A stretch of DNA of 64,000 nucleotides, taken from NCBI RefSeq assembly GCF_019931675.1, contig NZ_CP082922.1, positions 496,001 through 560,000 of the forward strand, given 5' to 3'. The position numbers were made by a program, and so were the translations under genes. Of the stretch, positions 40,761 through 49,802 are shown piece after piece. The notes beneath the pieces were generated by a model that saw only the letters and a list, made by a program, of their open reading frames with translations, searched no databases and was not told where the DNA came from. Source of the DNA: Nocardioides rotundus (lineage in GTDB: Bacteria > Actinomycetota > Actinomycetes > Propionibacteriales > Nocardioidaceae). How positions within the stretch are numbered: position 1 is the first letter of the stretch; each line of letters begins with the position of its first letter.

Positions 40761-40850
40761 TCCTCACAAGGCTACCGCCGCGCTGGGACGGGGGTGCCTG
40801 GCGCTCTCCGGATCGTCGACGTGAGGCACGCCTGAGCCGTAGCGCTCTCG

Positions 40851-41150
40851 TCAGCTCGGTGATTCTCTCGGGACGTCGTCGGCCGCACCGTGACGCAGCC
40901 TTACCGCGACAGCGATGGTCCCGCCAGCAATGACTGCTGCCACCGTGTTGGGGATGACCAGGGCGATGTCACCGGAAGCAATCCCGTAGCTGACCCACAG
41001 GCAGAAGCCCGGCAGCAGAAGCACCAGGTAGCCGATGGACACGTCCTCTGAGGAACGCCGACGCAACATCCGGCGCAGTTGCAGCAACGGGGCGAGCGCC
41101 ATCACCACACCCCAAGAAGCGGCCGCGACAGCGAGAACCGTAGTGAGCAC
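40851..41150 (-). CDS. SemiSWEET-like transporter (copy 1)
   Basis: This 99-aa protein has three TM helices and the PQ-loop/MtN3 pattern (VVMALAPLLQLRRMLRRRSSEDVSIGYL, GFCLWVSYGIASGD, VIPNTVAAVIAG), i.e. one half of a SWEET sugar transporter that works as a dimer. GTG 41150 follows GGAG at 6 nt; upstream codons lack a ribosome site. It is paralogous to the gene at 52883-53194. Confidence 0.82.
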   Translation of the reverse strand: MLTTVLAVAAASWGVVMALAPLLQLRRMLRRRSSEDVSIGYLVLLLPGFCLWVSYGIASGDIALVIPNTVAAVIAGGTIAVAVRLRHGAADDVPRESPS

Positions 41151-41323
41151 GAGTAACTCCAATCGTGAAGCGCTCGTGCCGTGGGACGACGCCCTCCCAA
41201 CCGCAAGGGGGCGCACGCGCCGTCAAGACACGATGCTACCAATCGGCACACTAGGAGTCGGTCAAATCAAGGGCCGGTCACTCTTCCCATACTTGCCGGT
41301 GCCGTCGGTGCCGTCGTTAGAGG

Positions 41324-42304
41324 TCAATTCCGGGCAGGACTGGCGGCGGGTGGTTCCGCCGAGTGTCGGCTGCGTTCGCGGTAGCGGCTGGGGGTGATGC
41401 CGACGGCCTGCCGGAACAGGCGGGCCGCGTGGCCGCGGCTGTGCCAACCGACTTCGCGCATCGCCTGCTCGATCGGCAGGTCGGTCTCGCGCAACAGGCG
41501 GGCCAGCTGCTCGGCGCGCAGCGTCGTCAAGTACGTCAGCGGCGTCTTGCCGTAGGCGTCGACGAAGACCCGACCGAGTTGAGACGGCGAGAGGTGCACG
41601 GCGTCGGCCAGCTCAGACAGCGCCCAGCGCCGTGCTGGCTCCTCGCGCAGCAGGTCGGCCACAGTCCGGGCCTCGATCCGCAACGGTGCGAGCCGCCGCA
41701 GGGCCGGGGTCCCGGGCCAGCTGGCCTTGCGCTGGGTCAGGGACCGGCGCACCGTTGTGGTCGCCACGAAGGGAGAGACGACATCAAGCACGGCGAACAG
41801 CAGCGCCTGCATCCGGTAGAACCGCTCCGGGGTCGGCCCGTCAAGGCTGAGCCGTCCGAGTTCGTCTAGCCACGGCATCAGGCATCCGGCGCGGTGCTCG
41901 CCCAGTCGCAGGATCTGGGCGGGTTCGGCGTAGTGGGCGGCAAGGAAGTCCTTGGCCTCCAGCCGGTCGGCCAGGATTGCGGCGTGCTGCCAGAACACCT
42001 GGTCCACCACGTAGTCCCGATTCAGGTACAGGGTCGTGGCCGTGAGCCATTCCTCGGGTTCGGCGCCGCACAGGGTGTTGGCCGCCAGCAGCACCACGTC
42101 CCCGACCCGGACGGGGCGTTCTCCGAACGCACTGAACAGCCAGGCCGATCCGGCCCGCACGAAGATCAGCTGCACGCAGTCGTGGGCGATCGGTTCACGC
42201 CGCCGGTACACGCTCTCGGTGCGCGCCACTACCGGCGAGAATCCGCTGGCAAGATAGGCCTGCGCCTGTGGCACACACCTACCAGGACCTCGCAGATCGT
42301 TCAT
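41324..42304 (-). CDS. AraC-family regulator (paralogue)
   Basis: This 326-aa protein has a cupin-like sensor domain and two C-terminal HTHs nearly identical in layout to the regulator at 33801-34721 (WALSELADAVHLSPSQLGRVFVDAYGKTPLTYL; GWHSRGHAARLFRQAVGITPSRYR). It sits just outside the lower-GC lasso island. Duplication within the element, or two acquisitions of related modules, could explain the pair. Confidence 0.87.
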   Translation of the reverse strand: MNDLRGPGRCVPQAQAYLASGFSPVVARTESVYRRREPIAHDCVQLIFVRAGSAWLFSAFGERPVRVGDVVLLAANTLCGAEPEEWLTATTLYLNRDYVVDQVFWQHAAILADRLEAKDFLAAHYAEPAQILRLGEHRAGCLMPWLDELGRLSLDGPTPERFYRMQALLFAVLDVVSPFVATTTVRRSLTQRKASWPGTPALRRLAPLRIEARTVADLLREEPARRWALSELADAVHLSPSQLGRVFVDAYGKTPLTYLTTLRAEQLARLLRETDLPIEQAMREVGWHSRGHAARLFRQAVGITPSRYRERSRHSAEPPAASPARN

Positions 42305-42561
42305 GGCCGTGTACCGTTAGCGACTTTCCGAGAGAGCACCTACCGCAGCGTCTGCATGGAGAACATCGCCTAAAGTGCAGCCGCCAGGGGCAAAGCCGAG
42401 CCTGCGAGGATTGATCACGACCGACCATTGCCGAGGTTGTGCGCTGGCAGGCCATCGGAATGGAGGACAGTCCGCTCACGCGGGCGCCAGACAGGCTGCA
42501 ATTCCACGCTCGCCGGCCCATGATGTCGCTCGACGATGTTGGTCGTGGCACGACTATGTTC

Positions 42562-43590
42562 CTAGACCGGAGTGGCAAAGATTGCGAACAGCTCACTGTT
42601 GACTGCGGTGACACTAGACACCTTGAACCCCTGACCGTGGAGCAACGCTTCGAATTCATCTCGCGTTCTTTCCTTGCCCCCACAGAACGCCAGCATTCTC
42701 AAGTCCATCGATGTTGCAACCCTCGGGTCAATGCGGTCAACAAGAGCCTCGACAATAAGCAGGCAACTTTGCGTCTCTCTACACCTGCGCAAAATTTGAC
42801 GGGCCGCGCTGTCGTCCCAGTTGTGCAGAACATTCGAAAGCATGTATATATCCGCAGGTGCCGGCAATCGCTCAAAGAATGACCCCGCATGCAATTCACA
42901 GCGGGCAAGTACGCCAGCTATTCGCAAGCGACTGTAAGCTCCCTCAATGGCGGTTTCCAAGTCGATCACCGTCCCGCGAAGATGAGGATGCGCACCTAGG
43001 ATCGCGGCAAGGAGAACCCCCTCCCCGCCACCCACGTCAACCACGTGATTAATCTGATTCCACACCGGAAGAGAAGCGAGTTGTTCCGCAATACTCTTAG
43101 CGTGATCTGCGCGAAGCTCATGGAAGGTCCTCCCATTTTCAGACGGTATCGCGGCGTGTTCATAGAACCCCCTCCCGTGAACTCTTGGGTAACTCGCTAC
43201 ACCGTCACGAATCGCTTCATTCATCGCGTATAACGCGGCGTCCAGACGTCCGCCAGGTCCAGTGGTCGTGAGCCACCGTCGGAGACCACCTGGATGCGAA
43301 TCCAGCAGCAGCATTCCATACTCCCGGAGCGCTAGTCGGCCACCTTCAACTTCCCTATACACCCCGCGCGAACAGAGATATCGCAATAGCCTACTAAAAG
43401 CTTCTGGATCGCATCCGAGCGTCTCCGACAGTAACTCGACATTATCCCGGCCGGCCAAGATGTGGTCCGAGATGCCAAGCGTGGCAGCTGTCCTGATCAG
43501 TATCGAATCCAGGCCGTCTATCGCGGCCGCAAACTCGTCCGGCGTCCAGGGCCTGTGGTTATGCTCGCCATCGTCAACTGACACTCCCAC
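42562..43590 (-). CDS. SAM O-methyltransferase of the lasso operon
   Basis: This protein of about 342 aa is a family-2 O-methyltransferase of the type acting on small aromatic or polyketide substrates. An N-terminal winged-helix dimerisation domain (about 1-95) precedes the Rossmann core with HVVDVGGGEGVLLAAIL, an acidic VIDLETAI strand, and the MLSNVLHNWDD motif with the general-base histidine. GTG starts at 43590 or 43584, inside the exporter's last codons, follow GGAGGGG. Being last in the lasso operon with overlapping start, it probably tailors the lasso peptide, e.g. a carboxylate or hydroxyl; this is inference. Confidence 0.8.
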   Translation of the reverse strand: MGVSVDDGEHNHRPWTPDEFAAAIDGLDSILIRTAATLGISDHILAGRDNVELLSETLGCDPEAFSRLLRYLCSRGVYREVEGGRLALREYGMLLLDSHPGGLRRWLTTTGPGGRLDAALYAMNEAIRDGVASYPRVHGRGFYEHAAIPSENGRTFHELRADHAKSIAEQLASLPVWNQINHVVDVGGGEGVLLAAILGAHPHLRGTVIDLETAIEGAYSRLRIAGVLARCELHAGSFFERLPAPADIYMLSNVLHNWDDSAARQILRRCRETQSCLLIVEALVDRIDPRVATSMDLRMLAFCGGKERTRDEFEALLHGQGFKVSSVTAVNSELFAIFATPV

Positions 43591-45256
43591 GTCCCCTCCA
43601 ATCGACCTCTTCCTCACTCACCTCAAGCACCTCTCCTTCACGCATCTCAAATACGGTGTCGGCCCAGGCCAGTAGACGGTAATCGTGAGACACCATCACG
43701 ACAGTTACATCTACTGATAGATCCGCAATAGACTTCATCACACTCTCAAAGGAATTGGTGTCCAAGTTTGATGTCGGCTCATCCAACAACAGGAGTTCTG
43801 GCTCGGTAATCAAAGCGCGAGCCAGCGCGATACGCTGGCGCTCGCCACCGGATAGTGTCGCACCCATGTCACCAAGTTGGCGGTTTAGCGACACCTGGTC
43901 GGGGAACAATGTGGCAAGGCCGACGCCAGCCAGGACGTCGAGGATAAGCGCGTCTGACACCTCTGGATTTGCGTACGCAACCGCGTCCCGAGCGCTGCCG
44001 TGCAACACGGGGGAGGTTTGCTCAAGTAAGGCGATTCTTGACCTCAGGTGCTTTACCTGCGCGAACGGCAGATTCAGCCCAAGTACGGAGACGTTCCCTT
44101 TGTCGGGCGCGTAGAGTCCGCTGATCAAGTTCAGAATGGTGGACTTGCCTACTCCGGACCGACCCACAATTAGACAACGCGCACCCTTGCCAACCTTGAA
44201 GGAGGCTCCCTTGAGCACCGGCTGCTGAGTTGCCCCATATGAAAAGTGAACGTCTTGAAACACAACCGGATATTTGACATCAGTGGCCTGATCGTGCGCT
44301 ACCGAGACGGCTGCGGCGTCTCGCTCGTTTTGCTCTTCTTCAAGATTGAAGATCTCGTCTAGCCGCTGGAAGGAAGCGCGCCCCGTGGCGATGGAAGCGT
44401 ATCCCTCGATGATACTGCCCAGAGGAACGACCAGATAAGTAGAGTAGAGAAGCGCCGAAACCAAGTCCGCTATGCTCAGGCTCCCGCCCGCAACTTGTGT
44501 TCCCCCTATAACGACCACCGCAATAAGTGCCCCCGTGGCGGCAATGTGCACCGCCGGAGTCGCCGCCGCCGTCAACGCGGCACCCTTACGAGCCGCGCCT
44601 AAGACCTTCTCTATAGATGACCCCAATCGTTGACACTCGCGACGTTCAGCATTCGATACCTTTACAGTGCGGAGCGCGGTCAGGACGCCTTCGAAATCTG
44701 CTGTCAGAGTCGCAAGCGCGCGTTGCTTCTCGTTCGCTACATCCTGGAGCTTTGATAGGAAGACGGCGGCACCTAGGCCGGCGACGACAATGATCACCAA
44801 GACCGTGGTGAGCAGCAAGGGACTTATTGCCGCCATAAGCACTGCGGCGCCAACGAGTGTCAGCGCGCCGATGACGAGATCTAGGTATCCGTGGGCGACA
44901 GCATATTGTAAAGACGCAGGGTCATTCACCACCCGAGAGACGATGTCGCCCGACCTGTAGGGCGTCAGAGTGCTAAGGCGGGCCTGTATGGCGCGCTCGA
45001 CAGCTCGCCGCCTAAGCGAAGCGGCGGCACGTTCACCAATCACTTCCAACAAGTATCGCCCTGACGTCTCAGCGATCACTTGTACAGCAAAGATCGCCAG
45101 CAAGGCCCAAACCGATGGCCAGACACTGGCGCGCTGCTCGACGGCCTTAATGACGTCCCCTGCGATAAGTGGCTGCAACAGTGCGGCGACCGTGCCGACT
45201 ATGACCAAGACAGCCGCGGCGACGAACCGCCTTTGCTGCTCCTTGATAAGTGTCAT
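43574..45256 (-). CDS. Lasso peptide ABC exporter/immunity (fused TM-ATPase)
   Basis: This 560-aa half-transporter has six TM helices and an ATPase domain with Walker A IVGRSGVGKST, signature LSGGERQRIALARA and Walker B LLLLDEPTSN. It corresponds to LarD/McjD-type exporters that secrete the lasso peptide and protect the host. ATG 45256 overlaps the protease stop as TGATG, which decides the start over an upstream in-frame codon at 45328. Confidence 0.9.
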   Translation of the reverse strand: MTLIKEQQRRFVAAAVLVIVGTVAALLQPLIAGDVIKAVEQRASVWPSVWALLAIFAVQVIAETSGRYLLEVIGERAAASLRRRAVERAIQARLSTLTPYRSGDIVSRVVNDPASLQYAVAHGYLDLVIGALTLVGAAVLMAAISPLLLTTVLVIIVVAGLGAAVFLSKLQDVANEKQRALATLTADFEGVLTALRTVKVSNAERRECQRLGSSIEKVLGAARKGAALTAAATPAVHIAATGALIAVVVIGGTQVAGGSLSIADLVSALLYSTYLVVPLGSIIEGYASIATGRASFQRLDEIFNLEEEQNERDAAAVSVAHDQATDVKYPVVFQDVHFSYGATQQPVLKGASFKVGKGARCLIVGRSGVGKSTILNLISGLYAPDKGNVSVLGLNLPFAQVKHLRSRIALLEQTSPVLHGSARDAVAYANPEVSDALILDVLAGVGLATLFPDQVSLNRQLGDMGATLSGGERQRIALARALITEPELLLLDEPTSNLDTNSFESVMKSIADLSVDVTVVMVSHDYRLLAWADTVFEMREGEVLEVSEEEVDWRGRGSVS

Positions 45257-45699
45257 CACGGCTGTGTCCGACCGCCAACTGGCGCTTCTATTCGTATCAG
45301 CGGAGCGTAAGCGGAGGGGGGCAGACACTCACCTACCACTTGGGACTGGCATTCGACCCAGGCGTGCGCTGCGAAGGGAGGCGTGCGCCTCACCCCGGCG
45401 CACCAGGTGGGCCACGTGCCGCGGCATCGGCAAAGCATCGCAATTGCGATGGAACGGGGAAGGCAACCACGCCAACCCGCGCACTTCGGACTCGTTGAGA
45501 CGATTAACTCGTGTAGCGTCGTAGCGGCATCGAGATGGGCAGGCCGCGCACCACGGCTAAGAAATCGAAGGACTACTGCTAGTCTGTGGGGTTTGAGTCG
45601 AGCTAGCAGGAACGCCAAAGCGATAGCACCTCGCCGCGCGTCGAACACACTCATTCGATGGGCGCTATTTGGGGAGGGCATAGACATACTGACGCTCAT
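45256..45699 (-). CDS. Lasso peptide leader protease (B2 domain)
   Basis: This 147-aa protein is the transglutaminase-like cysteine protease that removes the leader peptide. The catalytic cysteine is C79 in WRGCLPRSIAIAMLCR and the histidine is H112 in FAAHAWVECQ. The usual acidic residue a few positions after the histidine is not obvious (ECQSQVVGE), so the third triad member is uncertain. ATG 45699 overlaps the RRE stop (ATGA). Length fits a split B2 protein of the actinobacterial type. Confidence 0.88.
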   Translation of the reverse strand: MSVSMSMPSPNSAHRMSVFDARRGAIALAFLLARLKPHRLAVVLRFLSRGARPAHLDAATTLHELIVSTSPKCAGWRGCLPRSIAIAMLCRCRGTWPTWCAGVRRTPPFAAHAWVECQSQVVGECLPPSAYAPLIRIEAPVGGRTQP

Positions 45700-45962
45700 G
45701 GTTCTCGCTTCTTTAGAATGTCAGCCGCTAGTCCTTGCTGGATGAGTGCGGTGAGGTCGCTTGAGGCTCGCTCCCGGTCTACGTCATAACTCTCGATCAA
45801 CGCATCTACAACTTCGTCCCTGGACAATCCCTCGTTTAACAGCTGAAGCATTCTCGTCGCGACGGCATTGAGTTGAAAGTAGCGACCAGTACGGGTGTTG
45901 AGAATTACCGAACCGTAGTCGGTTTCAGAGAATGATATATCTGACTGCAAACAGAATCTCAT
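45696..45962 (-). CDS. Lasso RiPP recognition element (B1, PqqD-like)
   Basis: This 88-aa PqqD-fold protein binds the precursor's leader and presents it to the protease and cyclase. It shows the strand pair SVILNTRTGRYFQLNAVATRMLQLL and the helix GLSRDEVVDALIESYDVDRERASSDLTALIQQG. ATG 45962 overlaps the cyclase stop (ATGA); codons upstream are inside the cyclase gene. Confidence 0.92.
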   Translation of the reverse strand: MRFCLQSDISFSETDYGSVILNTRTGRYFQLNAVATRMLQLLNEGLSRDEVVDALIESYDVDRERASSDLTALIQQGLAADILKKREP

Positions 45963-47764
45963 CGTGAGCCGTTCTTTCGCTTGCGCCCGCGGAGCCATAC
46001 CTCTGTGCATAGGGTGGTCGTAATGCCGCTGTCGGAGAGGCTCGGGTGGCTTCCCATCTCCAGTACCTGTGTGAGACGGTCTCTGTCTATCAATCCCATG
46101 TTGGCGAGTTCGGAGTGTGCGAATAATTCCTTGATGTGCGCCTTGTTCTCCTGAAAGCCAAGCTCAAGGTCCAACGAACCTTCGTCTTTGGAATTTCTGT
46201 CCGCCACTGCAGCCGGAAGGACGCCCTTCATCGCTTCCTTGAGCAAGGGCTTGTACGCCCACGGGTCGACACGGTCCTTTATCGAGACGCTCAAGACGGC
46301 ATCAAGAACGCGATCATCGAAGAACGGGGCCTGAATCCTCAAGCCATAATGCTCTGAAATTTGAGCGATGGCTCGAGCGAGTTGCGCACCTTGGCGGATG
46401 GTATCCCGCTCGGCGTGCTCGCCATGACGTTGCGCTAGAGGCTGGGCGCTGGTTGAAGCTTGTACGATAAAGCCCTCGATCAGATCTTTACCGTGAGTAG
46501 ATAGCCACATAGGAAGGCTTATGGGCGGACCCCAAGTGAGAATCGGTAGCCGGTCGAGAGGGATGTTAGGAAGCTTAGTGCTATGGCGTAGCCAAGTCGC
46601 GAAAGTTTCTCTCGACGTCAACTGCTTCAGAACCTCTGCCCCGGGCCATCCGAGCATGTGACGATAGGTGCTAATTTTCCGAATCGCGTTGATTGGATTC
46701 TTCTGAAGATAGTCTCGGAGCAGGGTGGGCATCCCATAGAACAGATGATCTCCACCGTGCCCGGTCAGGTGTACGTTTGCGCCATGCCCACTGCCTATTT
46801 CCGCCAGTGCTTGGATCGTTGCTTGAGTGGCTAGAGCTGGGCTTGGATGATCAGTCTCGGCCCCGCTTCCAAGGGAGCCGGAGTAGACCAAGGGTAGGTC
46901 GCCACCGTCGAGCAACAAATGACGGTAGAGGGTGAGGTCGCCAGCCGCCAGTTTCGCCCATACTTGATCTTCATTTCGGCCTCTGTCGCCCGATGTTACG
47001 GCGATAACCCGGCTGGCAGGAAAGAGTTGAAGACTTATCGCCGTGATGCTCGTGGAATCCAGGCCGCCCGATAGATCACTGAAGACCACCTCGTTACCGG
47101 ACCCAGCGTCGAGGACTGCCTGCTCAATGGCATGTCGAACTTCTTCCGCGGCTTCAGTGAGAGGTACCGCCGGCTCAGGTGGCGACCACCATGGGAGGAC
47201 TTTCGGGACAAGATCGGACCCGACGCAGAGCATCAGGCCGGGCTCAACAGGGTTAATGTCAACCCATAATGGATACAGGTCGAAGGGGTGGCCGACTGGT
47301 TCTATGAGATGGATGGCCACCCCAGTCGGATCAAGCTCGGCGCCGATATAGTCGGCGATTCGGTCAGCTCGATTGCTAACGAGAACATACTCAGAGGTGC
47401 GGGAGTAGAAGACCCTGTCGAATCCCGAAGCGGAGCCGCGGAGTGAGATCCTTCCGTCACCCCAGAGTGCGACCAGGCGGGCGCCCTGGCGTGAAAGTTC
47501 TCGATGCCTGCCTTGATCGCCGCCAAGCGTACGACTGGCCTCACGAATCCTCACCGTTGGCCTAGGAGTTCCGAACCACGCAAGTCCGCGGGTTGCCCCG
47601 CTTGCTTCGGTGATCCGAGTCGTGGACGCTTCGTCGCAAGTCCACGTGATCGTTAGGTCGCCGGTTGAGGCGCGTGAGTTGAAGCCATGGCAAGCGGCCG
47701 CACTGTCCACCGCCCCCTGGCCGATGGCCAGGAGAAACCCAGTGTCTTGGCGACCGCTTGCCAT
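45959..47764 (-). CDS. Lasso cyclase (asparagine-synthetase-like)
   Basis: This 601-aa ATP-dependent enzyme adenylates the ring-closing side chain of the core peptide and forms the macrolactam. The N-terminal Ntn-like domain lacks the catalytic Cys at position 2, as in other lasso cyclases. The ATP-pyrophosphatase loop SGGLDS is at 232-237, with GDRGRNEDQVWAKLAA and HLTGHGGDHLFYG following. ATG 47764 has GAGGAG 7 nt upstream and lies 17 bp after the precursor stop, so 79 further open codons are rejected. Confidence 0.94.
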   Translation of the reverse strand: MASGRQDTGFLLAIGQGAVDSAAACHGFNSRASTGDLTITWTCDEASTTRITEASGATRGLAWFGTPRPTVRIREASRTLGGDQGRHRELSRQGARLVALWGDGRISLRGSASGFDRVFYSRTSEYVLVSNRADRIADYIGAELDPTGVAIHLIEPVGHPFDLYPLWVDINPVEPGLMLCVGSDLVPKVLPWWSPPEPAVPLTEAAEEVRHAIEQAVLDAGSGNEVVFSDLSGGLDSTSITAISLQLFPASRVIAVTSGDRGRNEDQVWAKLAAGDLTLYRHLLLDGGDLPLVYSGSLGSGAETDHPSPALATQATIQALAEIGSGHGANVHLTGHGGDHLFYGMPTLLRDYLQKNPINAIRKISTYRHMLGWPGAEVLKQLTSRETFATWLRHSTKLPNIPLDRLPILTWGPPISLPMWLSTHGKDLIEGFIVQASTSAQPLAQRHGEHAERDTIRQGAQLARAIAQISEHYGLRIQAPFFDDRVLDAVLSVSIKDRVDPWAYKPLLKEAMKGVLPAAVADRNSKDEGSLDLELGFQENKAHIKELFAHSELANMGLIDRDRLTQVLEMGSHPSLSDSGITTTLCTEVWLRGRKRKNGSR

Positions 47765-47781
47765 GGTTGTTCTCCTCGGAG

Positions 47782-47898
47782 TTACGGGATCAGTCGTCCG
47801 ACCGGGATCACGCGGTCCGCGAACAGCCGACCGAGTCCTGCCGTGAGGCTGCTGAACGTGCCGCGCTCGACGAGCATCGGCGTCTCGTATGCCTTCAT
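47782..47898 (-). CDS. Lasso peptide precursor
   Basis: This 38-aa precursor has the actinobacterial lasso leader pattern Y-x-x-P-x-L-x-x-x-G-x-F-x-x-x-T (YETPMLVERGTFSSLT) with threonine at -2 of the core. Predicted core: GLGRLFADRVIPVGRLIP, 18 residues, with Gly1 linked to Asp8 to give an 8-residue ring and a 10-residue loop/tail. GGAGG lies 8 nt before ATG 47898, better spaced than the ATG at 47904; a longer frame to 48051 is not used. No cysteines, so a class II lasso peptide is expected. Confidence 0.92.
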   Translation of the reverse strand: MKAYETPMLVERGTFSSLTAGLGRLFADRVIPVGRLIP

Positions 47899-48049
47899 TT
47901 TCATCACCTCCTTCCAACCTGCGACGGAGAGACCCAAAACGGGGGACGCACCCACCGGCCGTTGCCGGAACGCCCCCGGGCCCAACGAGTGGCGCCCACA
48001 TGACCCGCCACGTCGACGTAGACGGTGGGTCTTACAAAGTAATGCGGCC

Positions 48050-48078
48050 AACTTAGTTTACGTGTGACCGTGAGTCAA
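48050..48078 (-). promoter_or_regulatory. Promoter of the lasso operon
   Basis: On the minus strand TTGACT (-35, 48073-48078) and TAAGTT (-10, 48050-48055) are exactly 17 bp apart, a good housekeeping-sigma promoter. Transcription would begin near 48043, leaving a leader of about 145 nt before the precursor start. Confidence 0.65.
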
Positions 48079-48354
48079 TGGGTCGCCTGATGCGATGAAG
48101 GACGGGGCTCCGCGCAGGGTGCAGCTGGCTCAGTCGATGCGACAGTGGATGCCCCCGATGAGGATGAGTGGGGAGTGTGCAGGGAGGGCAACGGTTTGCC
48201 GGCGTCCAAGCGCTCCGGGGGGAGGGAGTGAGCCATTCCCAGTAGCGGGACCACGGGAGGGCGACACGCCGACGGTATGGAGATCATCAGGGAGGACGCA
48301 GGACCCCGGCAGAGAGGTGGTCCATCCACAGATCAACTCTCACCGAGGCCCTGC

Positions 48355-48729
48355 GTGTCCGATCCTGCCGGCTACACGGCCGTGCTCCCGATCGGGGAGT
48401 CCACTGCCACTCACATTGGGGATCTTCTCGCTGGTGAGCGGGCGCGCCGGGCAACCCGCGCAGGTCGGCGCGCGCGGCCAGCAGCTCCACCACCTACCGC
48501 TACCCACGCGAGGGTATCGACGTGCTCGCCGCGGCGGCACCGGGGCTGCACGGTGCGCTGCTGGCCGCCCGCGCCGCCGGGGCACAGCCACGTCCAGCTC
48601 GACGGCACGCTGATCCGCACCGACCGATCCCGGGCGTTGGGCCCGCCCACCGGGATTTACCTGTGGTGGTCGGGCAAGCCCCACCGGCACGGCGGCAACG
48701 TCCCGGTCGTCACCGCGCCAGACGTCTAG
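48355..48729 (+). pseudogene. Degenerate IS5-like transposase fragment
   Basis: Pieces of an IS5-family DDE transposase lie in different frames: an N-terminal YTAVLPIGESTATHIGDLL part, then TTYRYPREGIDVLAAAAPGLHGALLAAR, then, after a one-base shift near 48585, HSHVQLDGTLIRTDRS (first catalytic Asp) and YLWWSGKPHRHGGNVPVV, ending at a stop at 48727. The catalytic C-terminal half is missing. It marks an old insertion beside the island. Confidence 0.7.
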
Positions 48730-49093
48730 CCGCTGTGGGGCTCTGAAGTGCGTCCGAGCAGAACCCCGAACGCGGGCACACCCATGCCCAGAGTCAACGA
48801 CACCGTGATGACGTGCCCCACTCGTCTTCCACCGACTGTGTTCACCATCGATGTCGTCGCGATGCTCGACGTCATCACCGAACGCGTCGCCGTCGTCCTT
48901 ACATGACGCGTCCGCCTACACGTTGAGACGGGACAAGGCGGAAGCGAGGTGTGGGTGCACGAACAGCTCGCCTGCGCATAGGCGAACAGGTGTTCCAATG
49001 GCCGAGCAGGCGCAACCACCACTAGAAACAAGCCGCTCACCCGATTTAAGATGGCCTCTGATCAGCCCGATGCAGGCGGACGAGAGGTTTGGC

Positions 49094-49717
49094 ATGCCGC
49101 GTGGCAGGGGAGCTCCACCCAAGCAGCAGCGAGCGATTGAGACGCGAGACGCACTCCTGAAGGGTGCGGCGACAGTGTTCTCGCGGGTGTCCTATGCAGA
49201 AGCACGACTCCGGGACATATCCGAGGAGTCAGGGATCAGCGAAGGCGCCCTGTACTTCCATTACGGAACCAAGAATGAGATTGCGTGTGCTGTGCTGTCG
49301 GCGCAACAGGAGCGGATGACTGCGGTTCTCACCGAGGTGCTCGCTGATACAGAGAACGCGCTTCGCAAACTCAGCCGGCTCGCTCACGGTCTCGGGCAAT
49401 TGATCGCTGACGACGTCGTAGTGCAGGCCGGAATTCGGCTCGCCGGCCAACCGAATGCCGAGGTCGCGGCCACGGCTCACGAGCCCTATTTTGAGTGGGT
49501 AAGAATCGCATGCGCCCTGATTAAGGAAGGAATCGCAGACGGCTCCATCAGGAAAGATGTTGATGTCGATGGCGCTGCCGAGTTCATCAATTCACTTTTT
49601 GTGGGGTCGCAGATGCTGTCTGGGTTTGCAGACTCCTGGAAATCGTTGCCGCGACGGCTAAAGGCCCTTGAGTCATTTTGGATTGAGGTGCTCGAAGCGC
49701 CGGAGGGTCGGGGTTGA
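49094..49717 (+). CDS. TetR-type gamma-butyrolactone receptor-like regulator
   Basis: This 207-aa TetR protein has the N-terminal HTH KQQRAIETRDALLKGAATVF...LRDISEESGISEGALYFHYGTKNEIA, closely following the ArpA/ScbR receptor family, and a helical ligand domain. ATG 49094 has GAGAGG 6 nt upstream. It is followed by an AfsA-like gene, the usual partner. By analogy it would repress target promoters until a butyrolactone binds. Confidence 0.88.
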   Translation: MPRGRGAPPKQQRAIETRDALLKGAATVFSRVSYAEARLRDISEESGISEGALYFHYGTKNEIACAVLSAQQERMTAVLTEVLADTENALRKLSRLAHGLGQLIADDVVVQAGIRLAGQPNAEVAATAHEPYFEWVRIACALIKEGIADGSIRKDVDVDGAAEFINSLFVGSQMLSGFADSWKSLPRRLKALESFWIEVLEAPEGRG

Positions 49718-49721
49718 TGTC

Positions 49722-49739
49722 TACACCGACGAAGGTCTA
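49722..49739. promoter_or_regulatory. Candidate receptor-binding palindrome
   Basis: TACACCGACGAAGGTCTA is an imperfect palindrome (12 of 18 positions symmetric: TA.ACC..CG..GGT.TA) located between the receptor and AfsA-like genes. Autoregulatory elements of butyrolactone receptors have similar size and place. It is a candidate only. Confidence 0.4.
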
Positions 49740-49802
49740 CCATAGGCCGGGCACTACGAGTCATTGCGCCTGCTGGCGCGAGACTTGGAGGCGGTGACTT
49801 CG

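Noticed and set aside
47782..48051. An 89-residue lasso precursor
   Set aside because: The first 51 codons lie in the untranslated leader; the ribosome site and leader motif define the 38-residue form.
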